From positions 360,469-424,468 of the forward strand of contig NZ_WVHS01000005.1 of the NCBI RefSeq assembly GCF_009834915.1: a stretch of DNA of 64,000 bases. The letters are read 5' to 3'. The position numbers and the translations under genes are program-made. Source of the stretch: Hufsiella ginkgonis. GTDB lineage: Bacteria > Bacteroidota > Bacteroidia > Sphingobacteriales > Sphingobacteriaceae. Under the pieces are notes generated by a model, which saw only the letters and a list, made by a program, of their open reading frames with translations, was not told where the DNA came from and did no database searches. Shown here one piece after another: positions 8,931 through 18,198 of this stretch; positions within the stretch are counted from its first letter, which is position 1; the number at the start of each line of letters is the position of its first letter.

Positions 8931-10985
8931 TCAATTTTTTCCGTTATCGGCCGTCCGGTTATTGTTAACCGTATTTCCCGCTGTCTTTCCCTGGAAGATA
9001 CCATATTGCCCGTTATGCCAGGAGAGATTACCGCTGATCTCCGACCGCGTAGTCCCCTCCATCAGGGATTCGAGGGAAATTCCGTTCACATCATTGCCTT
9101 CGGCCAGGTTACCGGATATCAGCACCCCCGTGCTTTCGGTACACCGGATGCCTGAAAGCTTGTTGCGCGCCAGTTCATTACCGGTGATCTTTACGTCGCG
9201 CGAAAAGGACAGCTCGATCCCATTCCCCCACGGAGAAGAATCGAAGCGACTGTCCGAAACGGTGCATCCGGCGCTCCGCGTCAACAGTAAATTATGGTGA
9301 AAGCCCGCGCCCGGTACCACGCTCGACCCATTATCGCTAAAATCGCACTGGCTGATGATCACCTGCCATGCTCCGCGTATGGCAACTCCATTCTTGGTGA
9401 AATTCTGTACGGTTAGGTTTTCCAGGCGGATATTGGTCATTTGTTCGGCTTTTTCTCCCGCAAAGGCGATGCCTTCTCTCCCGGGCGCACTCATGTAGGA
9501 ACGGGTCCGGCGGCTGGCGTTCGGGTCAGTTTCGTCGGCCGTGCTTACGGCACCCTCCAAAAGTAGATCGCGGATCGTTACATCATGCATACCGGCTTCC
9601 GCATTGACGATCGTTTTGCCGTTCACGGCCGGGGAAAGAAAGAGGACCGTTTCCCTCCCCTGCCCGCACAGGGTAACGCCACTGGGGATCCGCAGCGCCG
9701 CCTTTAACAGGAAAATCCCTTTATCTAAGATCACCCAACCGCCTTTCCCGGCCATGGCATCCAGCGCGGGCTGGATCGAATCCGCGAAAGCGACCATTAC
9801 CCGTTTAGCCGGAAATTTTGAGGGATCGGGTTTTTGCGCACCCGCTATCGAAACAATGGGGAATATCCGGAGCGGTAACGCCGTTCCTGCTGAGGTTTTC
9901 GAAACAGGGGGTGCAGGCGCGCGCAGGCCCGTAAGCAGTTCCACGGTTGAGTTGGGACGCTGCTTTTTGGTGACCATTGCCGTGTAAGGCATCCCGATAC
10001 CGGCAGTCCTGTAATGGTCGTACACGTTTTCGTACATATCACGGAGTTTCCCGCGTTCGCGTGCAGATAGCTTTCCATATACGGGGATGTCGTCATTTCC
10101 CGACAGGTATTTTGAGCTGTATTCAAATCCCAGGGCAAGCCTGTTGCCAGCCACGGAATAAAGGTCGAGCCCTTGCGTCCAGGCTACCTGCGCCGTTTTA
10201 CCCAGGTAGCCGATGCCCATTTGTACATGGTCCCAATCGCGCGTCGTTTCCTGGATCTGGCCGTTCGGGTAAATATATTTGGTGATCCCCGAATTTCCCG
10301 GGCCACGGTAATAACGCTCGATGGCGGAATTAAATATTTGGTGGTCATCCGTGAACACCCCGATGCACAGGAGGGTGTTCATCATTGTTCCGTCCCAGTT
10401 CCCGTTAGCTTCGCTGAAAAAATCCTTAATGGTTGGATAAAACACCGTAAGTACCATGCGTTTAAACTGCTGCATGTCTTTTTCCTGCCAGCCGGCGTTG
10501 GAATACCTCAGCAGTTCGGCTGCATTCAGGAACAGCGAACCGCTCATTCCCACGTTAAGCTTGGCATTGTTGTCGTCGAAATCCCATAACACGGGCGACC
10601 ATGCGTTTAAAATTTCGATGGCTTTCCCTGCATAGTCTTTCTTCCCGGTGATATACCATAACAAGGCATTATTGTAGGATTGCTGGGCACTGGAAGAGAA
10701 CTCTTTGCCGCCGCTGCTGTTAGCGCCGAACGCGCCTACGGAAATATGCGCGCGGGGCTCGGGAATGAACGAAGCGGGCGTATTTTCTTTAAGTTTCTCA
10801 AAAGCGGCCTTCCAGGGCTGTTCGCCGGCCAATACTTTTTGCTTCATAAACTCGAGATCGCGCTTAGCCTGGTCCATGCCGGGGTGTACGAACGGTTTAG
10901 TATGATACACGGTCGGCTGGGCAAATCCCAGGGTGAGGATAAATAATAAGGGAACGGTAAAAAGGATTTTTCTCAACATGTTCAT
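8931..10985 (-). CDS. Alginate-lyase-like domain fused to a right-handed beta-helix, secreted
   Basis: The 684-residue protein has a signal peptide ending GFAQ. Residues about 35-330 resemble the alginate lyase (alpha/alpha toroid) superfamily: the NGNWDGTMMNTL block and GQIQETTRDWDHVQMG, where the N/Q, H and W residues fit the conserved cleft of PF05426-type proteins. Residues about 385-684 form a parallel beta-helix with recurrent short coils (DVTIRDLLLEG, NIRLENLTVQNF, GVLISGNLAEGNDVNGISLE). Both folds occur in uronate polysaccharide lyases, but their fusion is uncommon. It lies 51 bp after the MG2 protein gene and 114 bp before GH92. The role is probably binding or cleaving an acidic glycan. 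Whether the toroid domain is catalytic is uncertain, because the canonical lyase Tyr is not obvious. Confidence 0.75.
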   Translation of the reverse strand: MNMLRKILFTVPLLFILTLGFAQPTVYHTKPFVHPGMDQAKRDLEFMKQKVLAGEQPWKAAFEKLKENTPASFIPEPRAHISVGAFGANSSGGKEFSSSAQQSYNNALLWYITGKKDYAGKAIEILNAWSPVLWDFDDNNAKLNVGMSGSLFLNAAELLRYSNAGWQEKDMQQFKRMVLTVFYPTIKDFFSEANGNWDGTMMNTLLCIGVFTDDHQIFNSAIERYYRGPGNSGITKYIYPNGQIQETTRDWDHVQMGIGYLGKTAQVAWTQGLDLYSVAGNRLALGFEYSSKYLSGNDDIPVYGKLSARERGKLRDMYENVYDHYRTAGIGMPYTAMVTKKQRPNSTVELLTGLRAPAPPVSKTSAGTALPLRIFPIVSIAGAQKPDPSKFPAKRVMVAFADSIQPALDAMAGKGGWVILDKGIFLLKAALRIPSGVTLCGQGRETVLFLSPAVNGKTIVNAEAGMHDVTIRDLLLEGAVSTADETDPNASRRTRSYMSAPGREGIAFAGEKAEQMTNIRLENLTVQNFTKNGVAIRGAWQVIISQCDFSDNGSSVVPGAGFHHNLLLTRSAGCTVSDSRFDSSPWGNGIELSFSRDVKITGNELARNKLSGIRCTESTGVLISGNLAEGNDVNGISLESLMEGTTRSEISGNLSWHNGQYGIFQGKTAGNTVNNNRTADNGKN

Positions 10986-11036
10986 TGTACTATTTCGATA
11001 TTCTGTTATTAAATTTAAAGGCTGAAAATTATATCG

Positions 11037-13829
11037 CTATTTTATTTTGATCACCAGTTTTTTATAACCGGAAAGCCCCTTAAGGTTGGTGCCCTGCACG
11101 ATCACCGTATAAGTTCCCGGTCTGTCTGCGGAATAGAATGAAGTATACGCATCGCCCGTTTTTGAGGTCGCCAGTTGTGGTTGCCAGAAAATCGTCGACC
11201 GGAGGTCAGGAGCCGCTCCCGCCACATGGCCTGCCTTGTACTTCGGACTGTAAAACTCCCTGGGCCAGTTGATGGGTACGGGTTTGTAGAAGGCGATATT
11301 GGGTGTAGCGTTATAAAAAAGCCCATTCCCGGACCTGGTGGAAATTTCGATATACGCCGAGGTACCTAGCGTTTGCTGCAGCGTACTGTCTGACAGCATA
11401 TTATCATAACCCGTTACATTTTTCTGGCTGGTCATAACTTCTATGCCGGTTACGTCTTTCAGCTTAATGCCGGCAAACACCTGTAACAGGTAATCGTAAA
11501 AGTTAGGTTGCGAAATAGTATCGTAAAACTTTGAAACTGCCGTGCCGTCCACTACAAAATGAACCTGTTTACCACCTATCCGGAACTCTTCGTTCATACG
11601 GTTCTGCGGTAAATTCATTTTACCGACCGCAACATACAGGCCTTTTACGCTCTTCAACATAAAATCGACCAGCGACATGCTTTTACCCGTTTCAACCTGC
11701 GCCTCGTCAATTACCTGGTCTGCTTCTCCCCGTCCGTTAAGGTTTTGTGAATTTCTAACCCCTTTTTTTGCGGTGATCGCTACATCTTCGAGCAAGTTGT
11801 TCCCGCTGAAGGAAAATTTCTGCCGTTTTAGCCGGATATCGTTCTTAACAAAATTCAACACGGTGCTATCCGTTGTATTTACATACCAGGGCATGGTTGT
11901 AAAGCTGGTTAAGGCAGGCACCGCAGCCGGCGCAAACTCGTCTACCTTAACCGCCAGGTTACCTTTCCGCCCTTTGGCATTCCGGGCCTGGATAAAAAAT
12001 GAGATCGTATCGATTTTAGGAAAGTTCTTAAATTTGAATCGCCCGCCGGCATCGCTCACCGTATCCATCATCATTTTCACCTTCCCGCTTCCCATCGCAA
12101 AAACGGCGTTACCGGGTACCGGCTTTCCCGAAAGATTGGTCACCGTGCCGTTCAGTACAAATTCCGGCTCTGCCTTAAACAACGGCGTGGAAGCAGGCGC
12201 AAGCATCTCCGCCCAACGATAGCTGGTCCATCCCTGGGTTAACAATAACAGGTCCAGGTTCTTTGCCGCATCGGGCGCGCCGCTGGTGTAATAGCCCGGG
12301 CTCTCGATCGTTCCTTTTAAGCCCGAGGCCAGCAGCATGTTCGATACCAGGTTATTCTCCATACTGTCCAGCTTCACCTGGCTATCGTCTGTTACCGAAA
12401 CCGACAGGCTTACATTTGAGACCGCGTCGCCCGACTTGTTTTTAACGCCGATCGCTAAAGCGATACTGTCTCGCGTACCGTAGATCTCTTTCGAAGGGAC
12501 AACCGTAACGGACAGGTTGTCTTGTTGGTCCACAAAGATCATCCGCTCGCTTACCGGTTGGTACTGGCTGTTAAAAACCGTGAAATGCACAATTCCCGAG
12601 GGAAAGATACTCCTGGCCAGCATTGCGTTTACCCTCGGGCCATGGGCAACGAACGCGGCTTCACAATAAGGCACATTGTTTACCAGTCCCGATAAGTGCC
12701 AGGTTTTCCCGTCTACCAGGTTCTCGCTGAAAGTAAGGGTGACCCGGATCGAATCGCTTTCCGGCGCATTAACTACCCTCAGGTTAATCCCGGAGGCCTC
12801 TACTCTTGGCAAAACCACCGTTTGTATGGCGCCGTCTTTGCCTGTTATCTTCGCCGAATAAGTCTCTCCAGGCGCCGGAACCAGGTTAAAAACGCCCATT
12901 CCTTTATAGGCAGATTTAAAAGTTGCGACCTCGTTGTTTTTGCTATCGAATATTTTGCCTGTAACTTCGGTCCCCGAGCCATTTTCTGCCAACGCCTTAA
13001 ACGCCACCCTCGAAAGCAAACCGGCTACCAGGTGCCCCCCTTCGGGCATAAACTGGAGATCGACGGGTTGTGCTTTATCAGCGATTAACGGGATCGTAGC
13101 CTTCCTGCCTGCAGCTTTGTCTTCTATGGTAAGATTAAGCCCTTTTCCCGGCTTTTGAGAAAGGTTGACGGAGGCCTTAAAACTTCCGTCGGCAGCGGTC
13201 TCTACGTTTGCCTTCGCGAAAACCGTTTCCCCGTCCTGTACGCTCCAGGCCAGGTTTTTAAGGCCATAGCCCTGGTTATTCACCTCGCTTAACCGGAGAT
13301 TTAAGTTTAACACCTGTTTACCTGCCGGATCACCTATTGTATGGGCCTGTTTTATCAGCCATCCCGATCTTTTAAGGTTAGTGATGTAGATGTGCCGGGT
13401 GAAAAAGCTTTCCGTTCCGAAATTCTGCATCCAGTTCGTATAGGCACGAAGCGTATAATCGCCTTCCCCGAAAGTGTTTTCATCAAGTGCCAGCTGGCCC
13501 CAGGAAAGGCCCGCCTGCGATGCGACTGAAATGCGCTTAACAACCTTATTATTCTGAATGAGCTCGACATAAATCAGCCCGCTCCTTTCCGTAAAGGCGT
13601 TATTAAACCCGTTGTACAGGTATGCCTTAAACCAGATGGTATCGGTCGCCGAATAATAAGGCTTATCGGTATGCAGGAATAGTTTTTCGAACGGGAACAA
13701 ACGATTATAATCCACTATTTTTTGTGAGATACCGGGTGTGGACGATGATCTCACCTGGGCAAACGCCCGGAACGTGGCCGCAAATAATATCCCCACGAGA
13801 AGAACACCGCAACGGACCTTCCAACCCAT
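11037..13829 (-). CDS. MG2-domain / plug-like Bacteroidota surface protein
   Basis: The 930-residue exported protein has a signal peptide ending AFAQ. Residues about 40-155 match the macroglobulin-like MG2 start common to Bacteroidota (FPFEKLFLHTDKPYYSATDTIWFKAYL). A carboxypeptidase-regulatory-like domain lies at about 555-640 (LNGTVTNLSGKPVPGNAV). A TonB-plug-like piece follows at about 680-810 (SMSLVDFMLKSVKGLYV ... IEVMTSQ), but no beta-barrel. Such plug-without-barrel proteins are frequent near SusCD loci and are usually annotated as carboxypeptidase-like regulatory or TonB-dependent receptor plug proteins. The role is unknown; scaffold or adhesin functions are plausible. Its place among PUL genes supports a surface job in glycan handling. 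Confidence 0.75.
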   Translation of the reverse strand: MGWKVRCGVLLVGILFAATFRAFAQVRSSSTPGISQKIVDYNRLFPFEKLFLHTDKPYYSATDTIWFKAYLYNGFNNAFTERSGLIYVELIQNNKVVKRISVASQAGLSWGQLALDENTFGEGDYTLRAYTNWMQNFGTESFFTRHIYITNLKRSGWLIKQAHTIGDPAGKQVLNLNLRLSEVNNQGYGLKNLAWSVQDGETVFAKANVETAADGSFKASVNLSQKPGKGLNLTIEDKAAGRKATIPLIADKAQPVDLQFMPEGGHLVAGLLSRVAFKALAENGSGTEVTGKIFDSKNNEVATFKSAYKGMGVFNLVPAPGETYSAKITGKDGAIQTVVLPRVEASGINLRVVNAPESDSIRVTLTFSENLVDGKTWHLSGLVNNVPYCEAAFVAHGPRVNAMLARSIFPSGIVHFTVFNSQYQPVSERMIFVDQQDNLSVTVVPSKEIYGTRDSIALAIGVKNKSGDAVSNVSLSVSVTDDSQVKLDSMENNLVSNMLLASGLKGTIESPGYYTSGAPDAAKNLDLLLLTQGWTSYRWAEMLAPASTPLFKAEPEFVLNGTVTNLSGKPVPGNAVFAMGSGKVKMMMDTVSDAGGRFKFKNFPKIDTISFFIQARNAKGRKGNLAVKVDEFAPAAVPALTSFTTMPWYVNTTDSTVLNFVKNDIRLKRQKFSFSGNNLLEDVAITAKKGVRNSQNLNGRGEADQVIDEAQVETGKSMSLVDFMLKSVKGLYVAVGKMNLPQNRMNEEFRIGGKQVHFVVDGTAVSKFYDTISQPNFYDYLLQVFAGIKLKDVTGIEVMTSQKNVTGYDNMLSDSTLQQTLGTSAYIEISTRSGNGLFYNATPNIAFYKPVPINWPREFYSPKYKAGHVAGAAPDLRSTIFWQPQLATSKTGDAYTSFYSADRPGTYTVIVQGTNLKGLSGYKKLVIKIK

Positions 13830-13923
13830 AATATACCAGTTTATAATTATGGCTTAAAGAACGACGATGGGATTAAAAAATGGTTAATAAAAGATTAACC
13901 GCTATAAACGGGTGCGTTAATTA

Positions 13924-15333
13924 TTAAAAAACCGCATTCCATATAAAATCGACGATCACCGCCGGGTTAGGCAAACTATGCGGATGATGTTTAAACCCGG
14001 GTTTGTGCAACACGGTAATATTTCCCTTCAGGGCTTTCACTTTGTATTCGAAAAGGCCTGTATTGGTAACGGGGTCCACATCCTCGTCATCGTCGGCAAC
14101 CAGCACCAGGATGGGATATTTACCACGCACAATGGCCCTCACCTTGTCCGTAGGATTTCCTTTAAAGAACGGGAGCTGTTCCCCGGTCAGGTTATAGTCG
14201 GCTTTGAAGTCGTTTACCAGGCTTCCGTACTTTGCCGGGTCTTTGAGCACGCTCATGGCCCATACAGACATATTGAGCAGCGGATTATCCACATAGACCG
14301 CCGCAACCTTATTGGGGTTTTCTGCCGCCCAGTTAAATACATACATTCCGCCGCGGCTCATGCCTTCGAGCACCGCTTTTTTGCTGAGGCCTGCACCATG
14401 CATCAGCGTGTAAAACTGGTCCCACAGGGAATTGGAGGTTTTGTTGCCCAACAATTCAGCCACATCACAGTACACCACATGAAAGCCGCGCTCGAGCAGT
14501 GCGATGTCCGTTTGCGGCTCATGCCCCCAGAAACGTGCGCGCCAGATCCAGGGATGGCCTGCGGCCGACCATTTCGGCTTTACCACCTTGCAGTTGCGGT
14601 TGTTCATCACGAAATCTGCACAGGCATAGCCATAAAACGAACTGGTTGGCGACTTGCCCAGTTTCGCGAAAATATCGAAGGCGGTATCTCTCTCCTGGGA
14701 CACAAGCTGGTAAAGGCGACGGGCCATGATACCGGCGCCTGTCGTGTCCGGATGCAGCTTATCGGGGAACAATACGGGCTTATCGACCAGCAGCTGGTGC
14801 ATATCAATCACTTCTGCGTTGTCGGCATAGGCCGTCCTTTGCAATGCGGGGATGATCTTTTTCACGATCACCTGGTCCCAGATCTGGGTGGTATCTGTAA
14901 CGAACGAAACCTCCGGCAGCAGCACCACTACCCGCGGATGTGAAGGCAGTGCGCGGAAGGCCCGTATAAAATCATGCGAATCACGTTCGAGGTCGGCGAA
15001 ATAAGGACGGTTAACCAGTTTGGCGTCATTACCGCCCAGGTCGATAAAAACGATATCGGGGTTGCTTGCCAGGGCAAGCTGGTACTCTTTGGTGTCCCAA
15101 TAAGGTTTATTGCCTTTGCGCAGCAGGGTACAGCCGCTTACGCCGAAGTTATGTACCTGGTAACCGGCGCCCAGCAAACGCTGAAGCTGTGCTGGGTAGG
15201 CTTGCTGTTCGCGGCTTGGGAGACCGGAACCATAGGTGATGCTCGCCCCGATAAACGTAATGTTGGTTACTGCGAGACAGTTGCTCCCCAAGCACCATAC
15301 CAGGAAAAAAGAAACGACAGACGATAGTTTCAT
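13924..15333 (-). CDS. Two-domain esterase: SGNH hydrolase fused to alpha/beta hydrolase
   Basis: The 469-residue secreted protein has a signal peptide of about 20 residues. Residues 24-215 form an SGNH/GDSL domain: GASITYG with nucleophile S31, the NFGVSG block, GGND with N102, and PDKLHP with D191/H194. Residues about 216-469 form an alpha/beta hydrolase: GMSRGG nucleophile elbow with S326, an acidic cluster ADDDED (414-418), and HHPHS with H450/H452. Both catalytic sets look intact, so the enzyme may carry two esterase sites, for example against different acyl groups on one glycan. It starts 12 bp after the stop of the membrane regulator gene, so they share a transcript. The acyl target is unknown. 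Confidence 0.87.
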   Translation of the reverse strand: MKLSSVVSFFLVWCLGSNCLAVTNITFIGASITYGSGLPSREQQAYPAQLQRLLGAGYQVHNFGVSGCTLLRKGNKPYWDTKEYQLALASNPDIVFIDLGGNDAKLVNRPYFADLERDSHDFIRAFRALPSHPRVVVLLPEVSFVTDTTQIWDQVIVKKIIPALQRTAYADNAEVIDMHQLLVDKPVLFPDKLHPDTTGAGIMARRLYQLVSQERDTAFDIFAKLGKSPTSSFYGYACADFVMNNRNCKVVKPKWSAAGHPWIWRARFWGHEPQTDIALLERGFHVVYCDVAELLGNKTSNSLWDQFYTLMHGAGLSKKAVLEGMSRGGMYVFNWAAENPNKVAAVYVDNPLLNMSVWAMSVLKDPAKYGSLVNDFKADYNLTGEQLPFFKGNPTDKVRAIVRGKYPILVLVADDDEDVDPVTNTGLFEYKVKALKGNITVLHKPGFKHHPHSLPNPAVIVDFIWNAVF

Positions 15334-15345
15334 AATTCTTTAGGT

Positions 15346-18018
15346 TTACTCTAATATCGCATGAAAATCTCTCCCAAATTCCTCCCCATAAATTGCCTTG
15401 TATTCTTTCTTAAAATTCTCGAACGTGGTTTTTGCCAGGGAGTGCTTACCGAGGTGGACCAGCGCCTTGCATTTAAGGATCATGGCCTCTTCGTTCACCG
15501 AGTCGAAATAGAAAACGTAGCTGGCGATCTTGATCAGGAACTCGGGGTCTTCAGCAATATCCGCAGAATGTGCATAATGCAGGTACGTATCGATCACTTC
15601 GTTGCTGATATCTGATTTAAAGGCGTCGAGCCACTCGTAATCGAGGTTCGAGAGAAAGCTTCCGCGCTGGATGATCTCCGCCAGCTCTTTGACCTTCTGC
15701 TTATTAAGCTTTCGCTTATCCTTTACGATAGAAAGATAGTTATAGTAATCTACAGATACCTGGTCATAATTGAGGTTGATCTTCCAGTAGCCCGTTTCTT
15801 TGGAAACTTCGCAATCCTGCAGTTTCTCGAGAATTGCCTTCAGCTTTGCAATGTTTACTGAACGGTTGTTACGCGCGCTTTCGGCGGTCTTGTCGAACCA
15901 TAATAATTCCTTCAGCTTTTCGGAACTGATGCCCCGCTCCCAGCGGATGGTATAAAGCAGGATGACCAGGAACAGCTCCTTAATAAGCGGTGTAAAGTAT
16001 TTCGTGATGTCGTTGCCGCCGGTATCGAACAGCTGCAGGTCGCCAAAAAGAAAAATGGCACTCCTGGTGCCTTTCGGATTTTCTTCGTCCGTTACCGTGA
16101 TCAAAAGCGCCGCCTCTTCCGGTTCCGGCTCCCGGGGGAGTTCTGTTACCCCTGCCGGGATGGCTACGGCGCTCAGCTCACTGCCCGGCGGCGGCTGCGG
16201 CAAACTCCCTTTTTGTTCCGCCATAGCCGATTTTTTGGAAGTTATCCGCCGGAAGGCGAACCAAGTGCCGCCGGCCAGCACCACGCCTGCAACGATCACC
16301 AGGAGAAGGAAGGGTCCCTTTATCCCCCCGGGACCGGCAATGCCGGCGTTGATCATCTCCAGCGGCGGGCCTGATAGTGCGTATACCGAAATACGTGTTT
16401 GATTATTGTCGGTAAGGAACAGCGTAACCGCGATAAAATTGCCGCTCACCGGGCTGTAATACAGGTCCGAGAACGAATTAATATCATGAAACTCATACGG
16501 AAGGGTACCGCCGACCGGGTGAAAACCGGCGGAATCCAGTGAGCCGCGGATCAGCTGCAGCGTTGAATTATACTTATGTTTCGGGAATATAAGGCCGTAG
16601 TAAGAACGTGTTTTTTCATCAACCACCAGCGAATTAGCCATCACGAAATCCTCCCCGGGAATCTTAAGGTCGTAGATCTTTTTGATGCTTTTCTTTCTCC
16701 GGTCGAAATAAATCAGGTCGTACAGGTTTTTGGGGTTAATGATCTGCTGACCAGAGGTGCTGCCATAACCACCCAGCAGGTAGGCGCCATCCGCGGTTTC
16801 GCCCAGTGCGGCGAGGTAGCGGGGCGTAAAAAAGTCGCCGGTGGTTTTCACCTCCGACCAGGTTTTGGTAGGCAGGTGATATCGCCGGATGGCATTCTTA
16901 TAAATAAAATGCCCGTACCCGCATAAAATGTAGATCGCGCTGTCGGCGGCTGAATAAAACTTGTTGTAATGCCAGTTGTCGGTAATAGGCACGGGAGCCT
17001 TGAAGTTGCTGTCCCAGGTACTGGTTTTTGTGTCGAAAGCGGCAACCGCGTTTTGGTCGAGGTACAGGTTAAACAACTTATCTCCACCGGTGTCGTAGAG
17101 CGACTGGTTCCCGCGCAGCAGGTTCAGCACTCCCGAAGCATATCGTATCTTTTTAACGCTTCCCCGGCTCACGTTAAACTGAAGCAACGAATCGGGTCCG
17201 ACCACGGTAAGCAGCTCATTGTTCCGGTCGAACGCGGTACTTACCGGGCCATCTACCACGATCTTTTTCAGGAGCCGCCACTCGTAATGCATCTTGCGGA
17301 TCCACATCGGGTTGGTCACCTCGCCATTCCGTTCGTTAACCACCTCTCTTACTACCTTCCCATCCTGTTCGTCCAGGGGCCAGTCATAGGTGATCTCACT
17401 CCCTTCGGTGATCCGGATGTTCCTGATCTTCATCGGCGGTACGTCGGTAGTCTTAAAATCCCCGTAATTGTTGGCGCCAAACAAGATCTTATAACAATTC
17501 CCGCGGGTAATGCTGATCTTCTGTGAATGCTTTTTACCGTTATCCAGGCTATAGCTTAAGGTTTTCCGTTCAAAATCAAACAGGATATGGATCCTGTTCC
17601 ATTTTTTGGAGAACACTTCTTTATCGATGTTAAAGGTGAGCCGGGAAGGGTTGTCGCCCACCACGAACTTAAAATGGTCTTTGGTCGATTCCCACGGGCG
17701 GTTGTCCCAGATGAGGTCGATATTGCGCTTGTCGTTATCGATCATGCGAAAGATGTACCCAAAATATTCCTGCTGGTTGGCAACAAAATCAAAATCAAAA
17801 GAGAGCTCGAAGTTTTCTTTAAAGCAGAGCGTAGCGCCCGGGCTCAGGTCGAGCTCGGTCCTGGCATCCTGCACCGCTTCGTAGCTCGAAAACGCGAGAC
17901 CGTATGATTGCGCGACCGCTGGCAGGCCTCTCCCGAAACCGGTAAAAAAACATCCGCATAAAAATATCCGGGCAACTGATTTTACGAAAGTATTTAAAAC
18001 AGGTAGTCCCATCCTCAC
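15346..18018 (-). CDS. Membrane-spanning one-component regulator: LamG/Kelch-like ectodomain, TM, winged helix plus BTAD-like tail
   Basis: The 890-residue protein has an N-terminal signal peptide (to PAVAQ near 37). Residues about 38-215 form a concanavalin/LamG-like beta-sandwich. Residues about 230-560 hold Kelch-like propeller repeats (ILCGYGHFIY, YLLGGYGS). A single helix lies at about 569-589 (LLLVIVAGVVLAGG), followed by a Pro-rich linker. From about 650 comes an OmpR/SARP-like winged helix (LFGDLQLF; SSEKLKELLWFDK; ARNNRSVNIAKLKAIL), then a helical BTAD-like tail to 890. The topology implies periplasmic sensing and DNA binding by a tethered cytoplasmic domain. It precedes the esterase by 12 bp and heads the PUL block, so it probably regulates it. 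Family membership is from motif reading only. Confidence 0.8.
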   Translation of the reverse strand: MRMGLPVLNTFVKSVARIFLCGCFFTGFGRGLPAVAQSYGLAFSSYEAVQDARTELDLSPGATLCFKENFELSFDFDFVANQQEYFGYIFRMIDNDKRNIDLIWDNRPWESTKDHFKFVVGDNPSRLTFNIDKEVFSKKWNRIHILFDFERKTLSYSLDNGKKHSQKISITRGNCYKILFGANNYGDFKTTDVPPMKIRNIRITEGSEITYDWPLDEQDGKVVREVVNERNGEVTNPMWIRKMHYEWRLLKKIVVDGPVSTAFDRNNELLTVVGPDSLLQFNVSRGSVKKIRYASGVLNLLRGNQSLYDTGGDKLFNLYLDQNAVAAFDTKTSTWDSNFKAPVPITDNWHYNKFYSAADSAIYILCGYGHFIYKNAIRRYHLPTKTWSEVKTTGDFFTPRYLAALGETADGAYLLGGYGSTSGQQIINPKNLYDLIYFDRRKKSIKKIYDLKIPGEDFVMANSLVVDEKTRSYYGLIFPKHKYNSTLQLIRGSLDSAGFHPVGGTLPYEFHDINSFSDLYYSPVSGNFIAVTLFLTDNNQTRISVYALSGPPLEMINAGIAGPGGIKGPFLLLVIVAGVVLAGGTWFAFRRITSKKSAMAEQKGSLPQPPPGSELSAVAIPAGVTELPREPEPEEAALLITVTDEENPKGTRSAIFLFGDLQLFDTGGNDITKYFTPLIKELFLVILLYTIRWERGISSEKLKELLWFDKTAESARNNRSVNIAKLKAILEKLQDCEVSKETGYWKINLNYDQVSVDYYNYLSIVKDKRKLNKQKVKELAEIIQRGSFLSNLDYEWLDAFKSDISNEVIDTYLHYAHSADIAEDPEFLIKIASYVFYFDSVNEEAMILKCKALVHLGKHSLAKTTFENFKKEYKAIYGEEFGRDFHAILE

Positions 18019-18198
18019 TTTAATACGCTGGAAATAATTGCATTATGAAATTCAACGGCTTATAATCATGCTAAATATACCTTAAAATTACCAAGTACCG
18101 GTTAGCACTTGTCGCCTTTCACCAGGCACGAAGTTATTTAACCTCGCGGAGCGGACAAATAAATATGCTGATTGTTACCAACTTTTAACGCCCTTTCG

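Noticed and set aside
13978..14943. 321-codon plus-strand open frame
   Set aside because: It lies antisense to the SGNH/alpha-beta hydrolase gene, whose two catalytic sets prove the minus strand; the plus product has no signal, domain or promoter.
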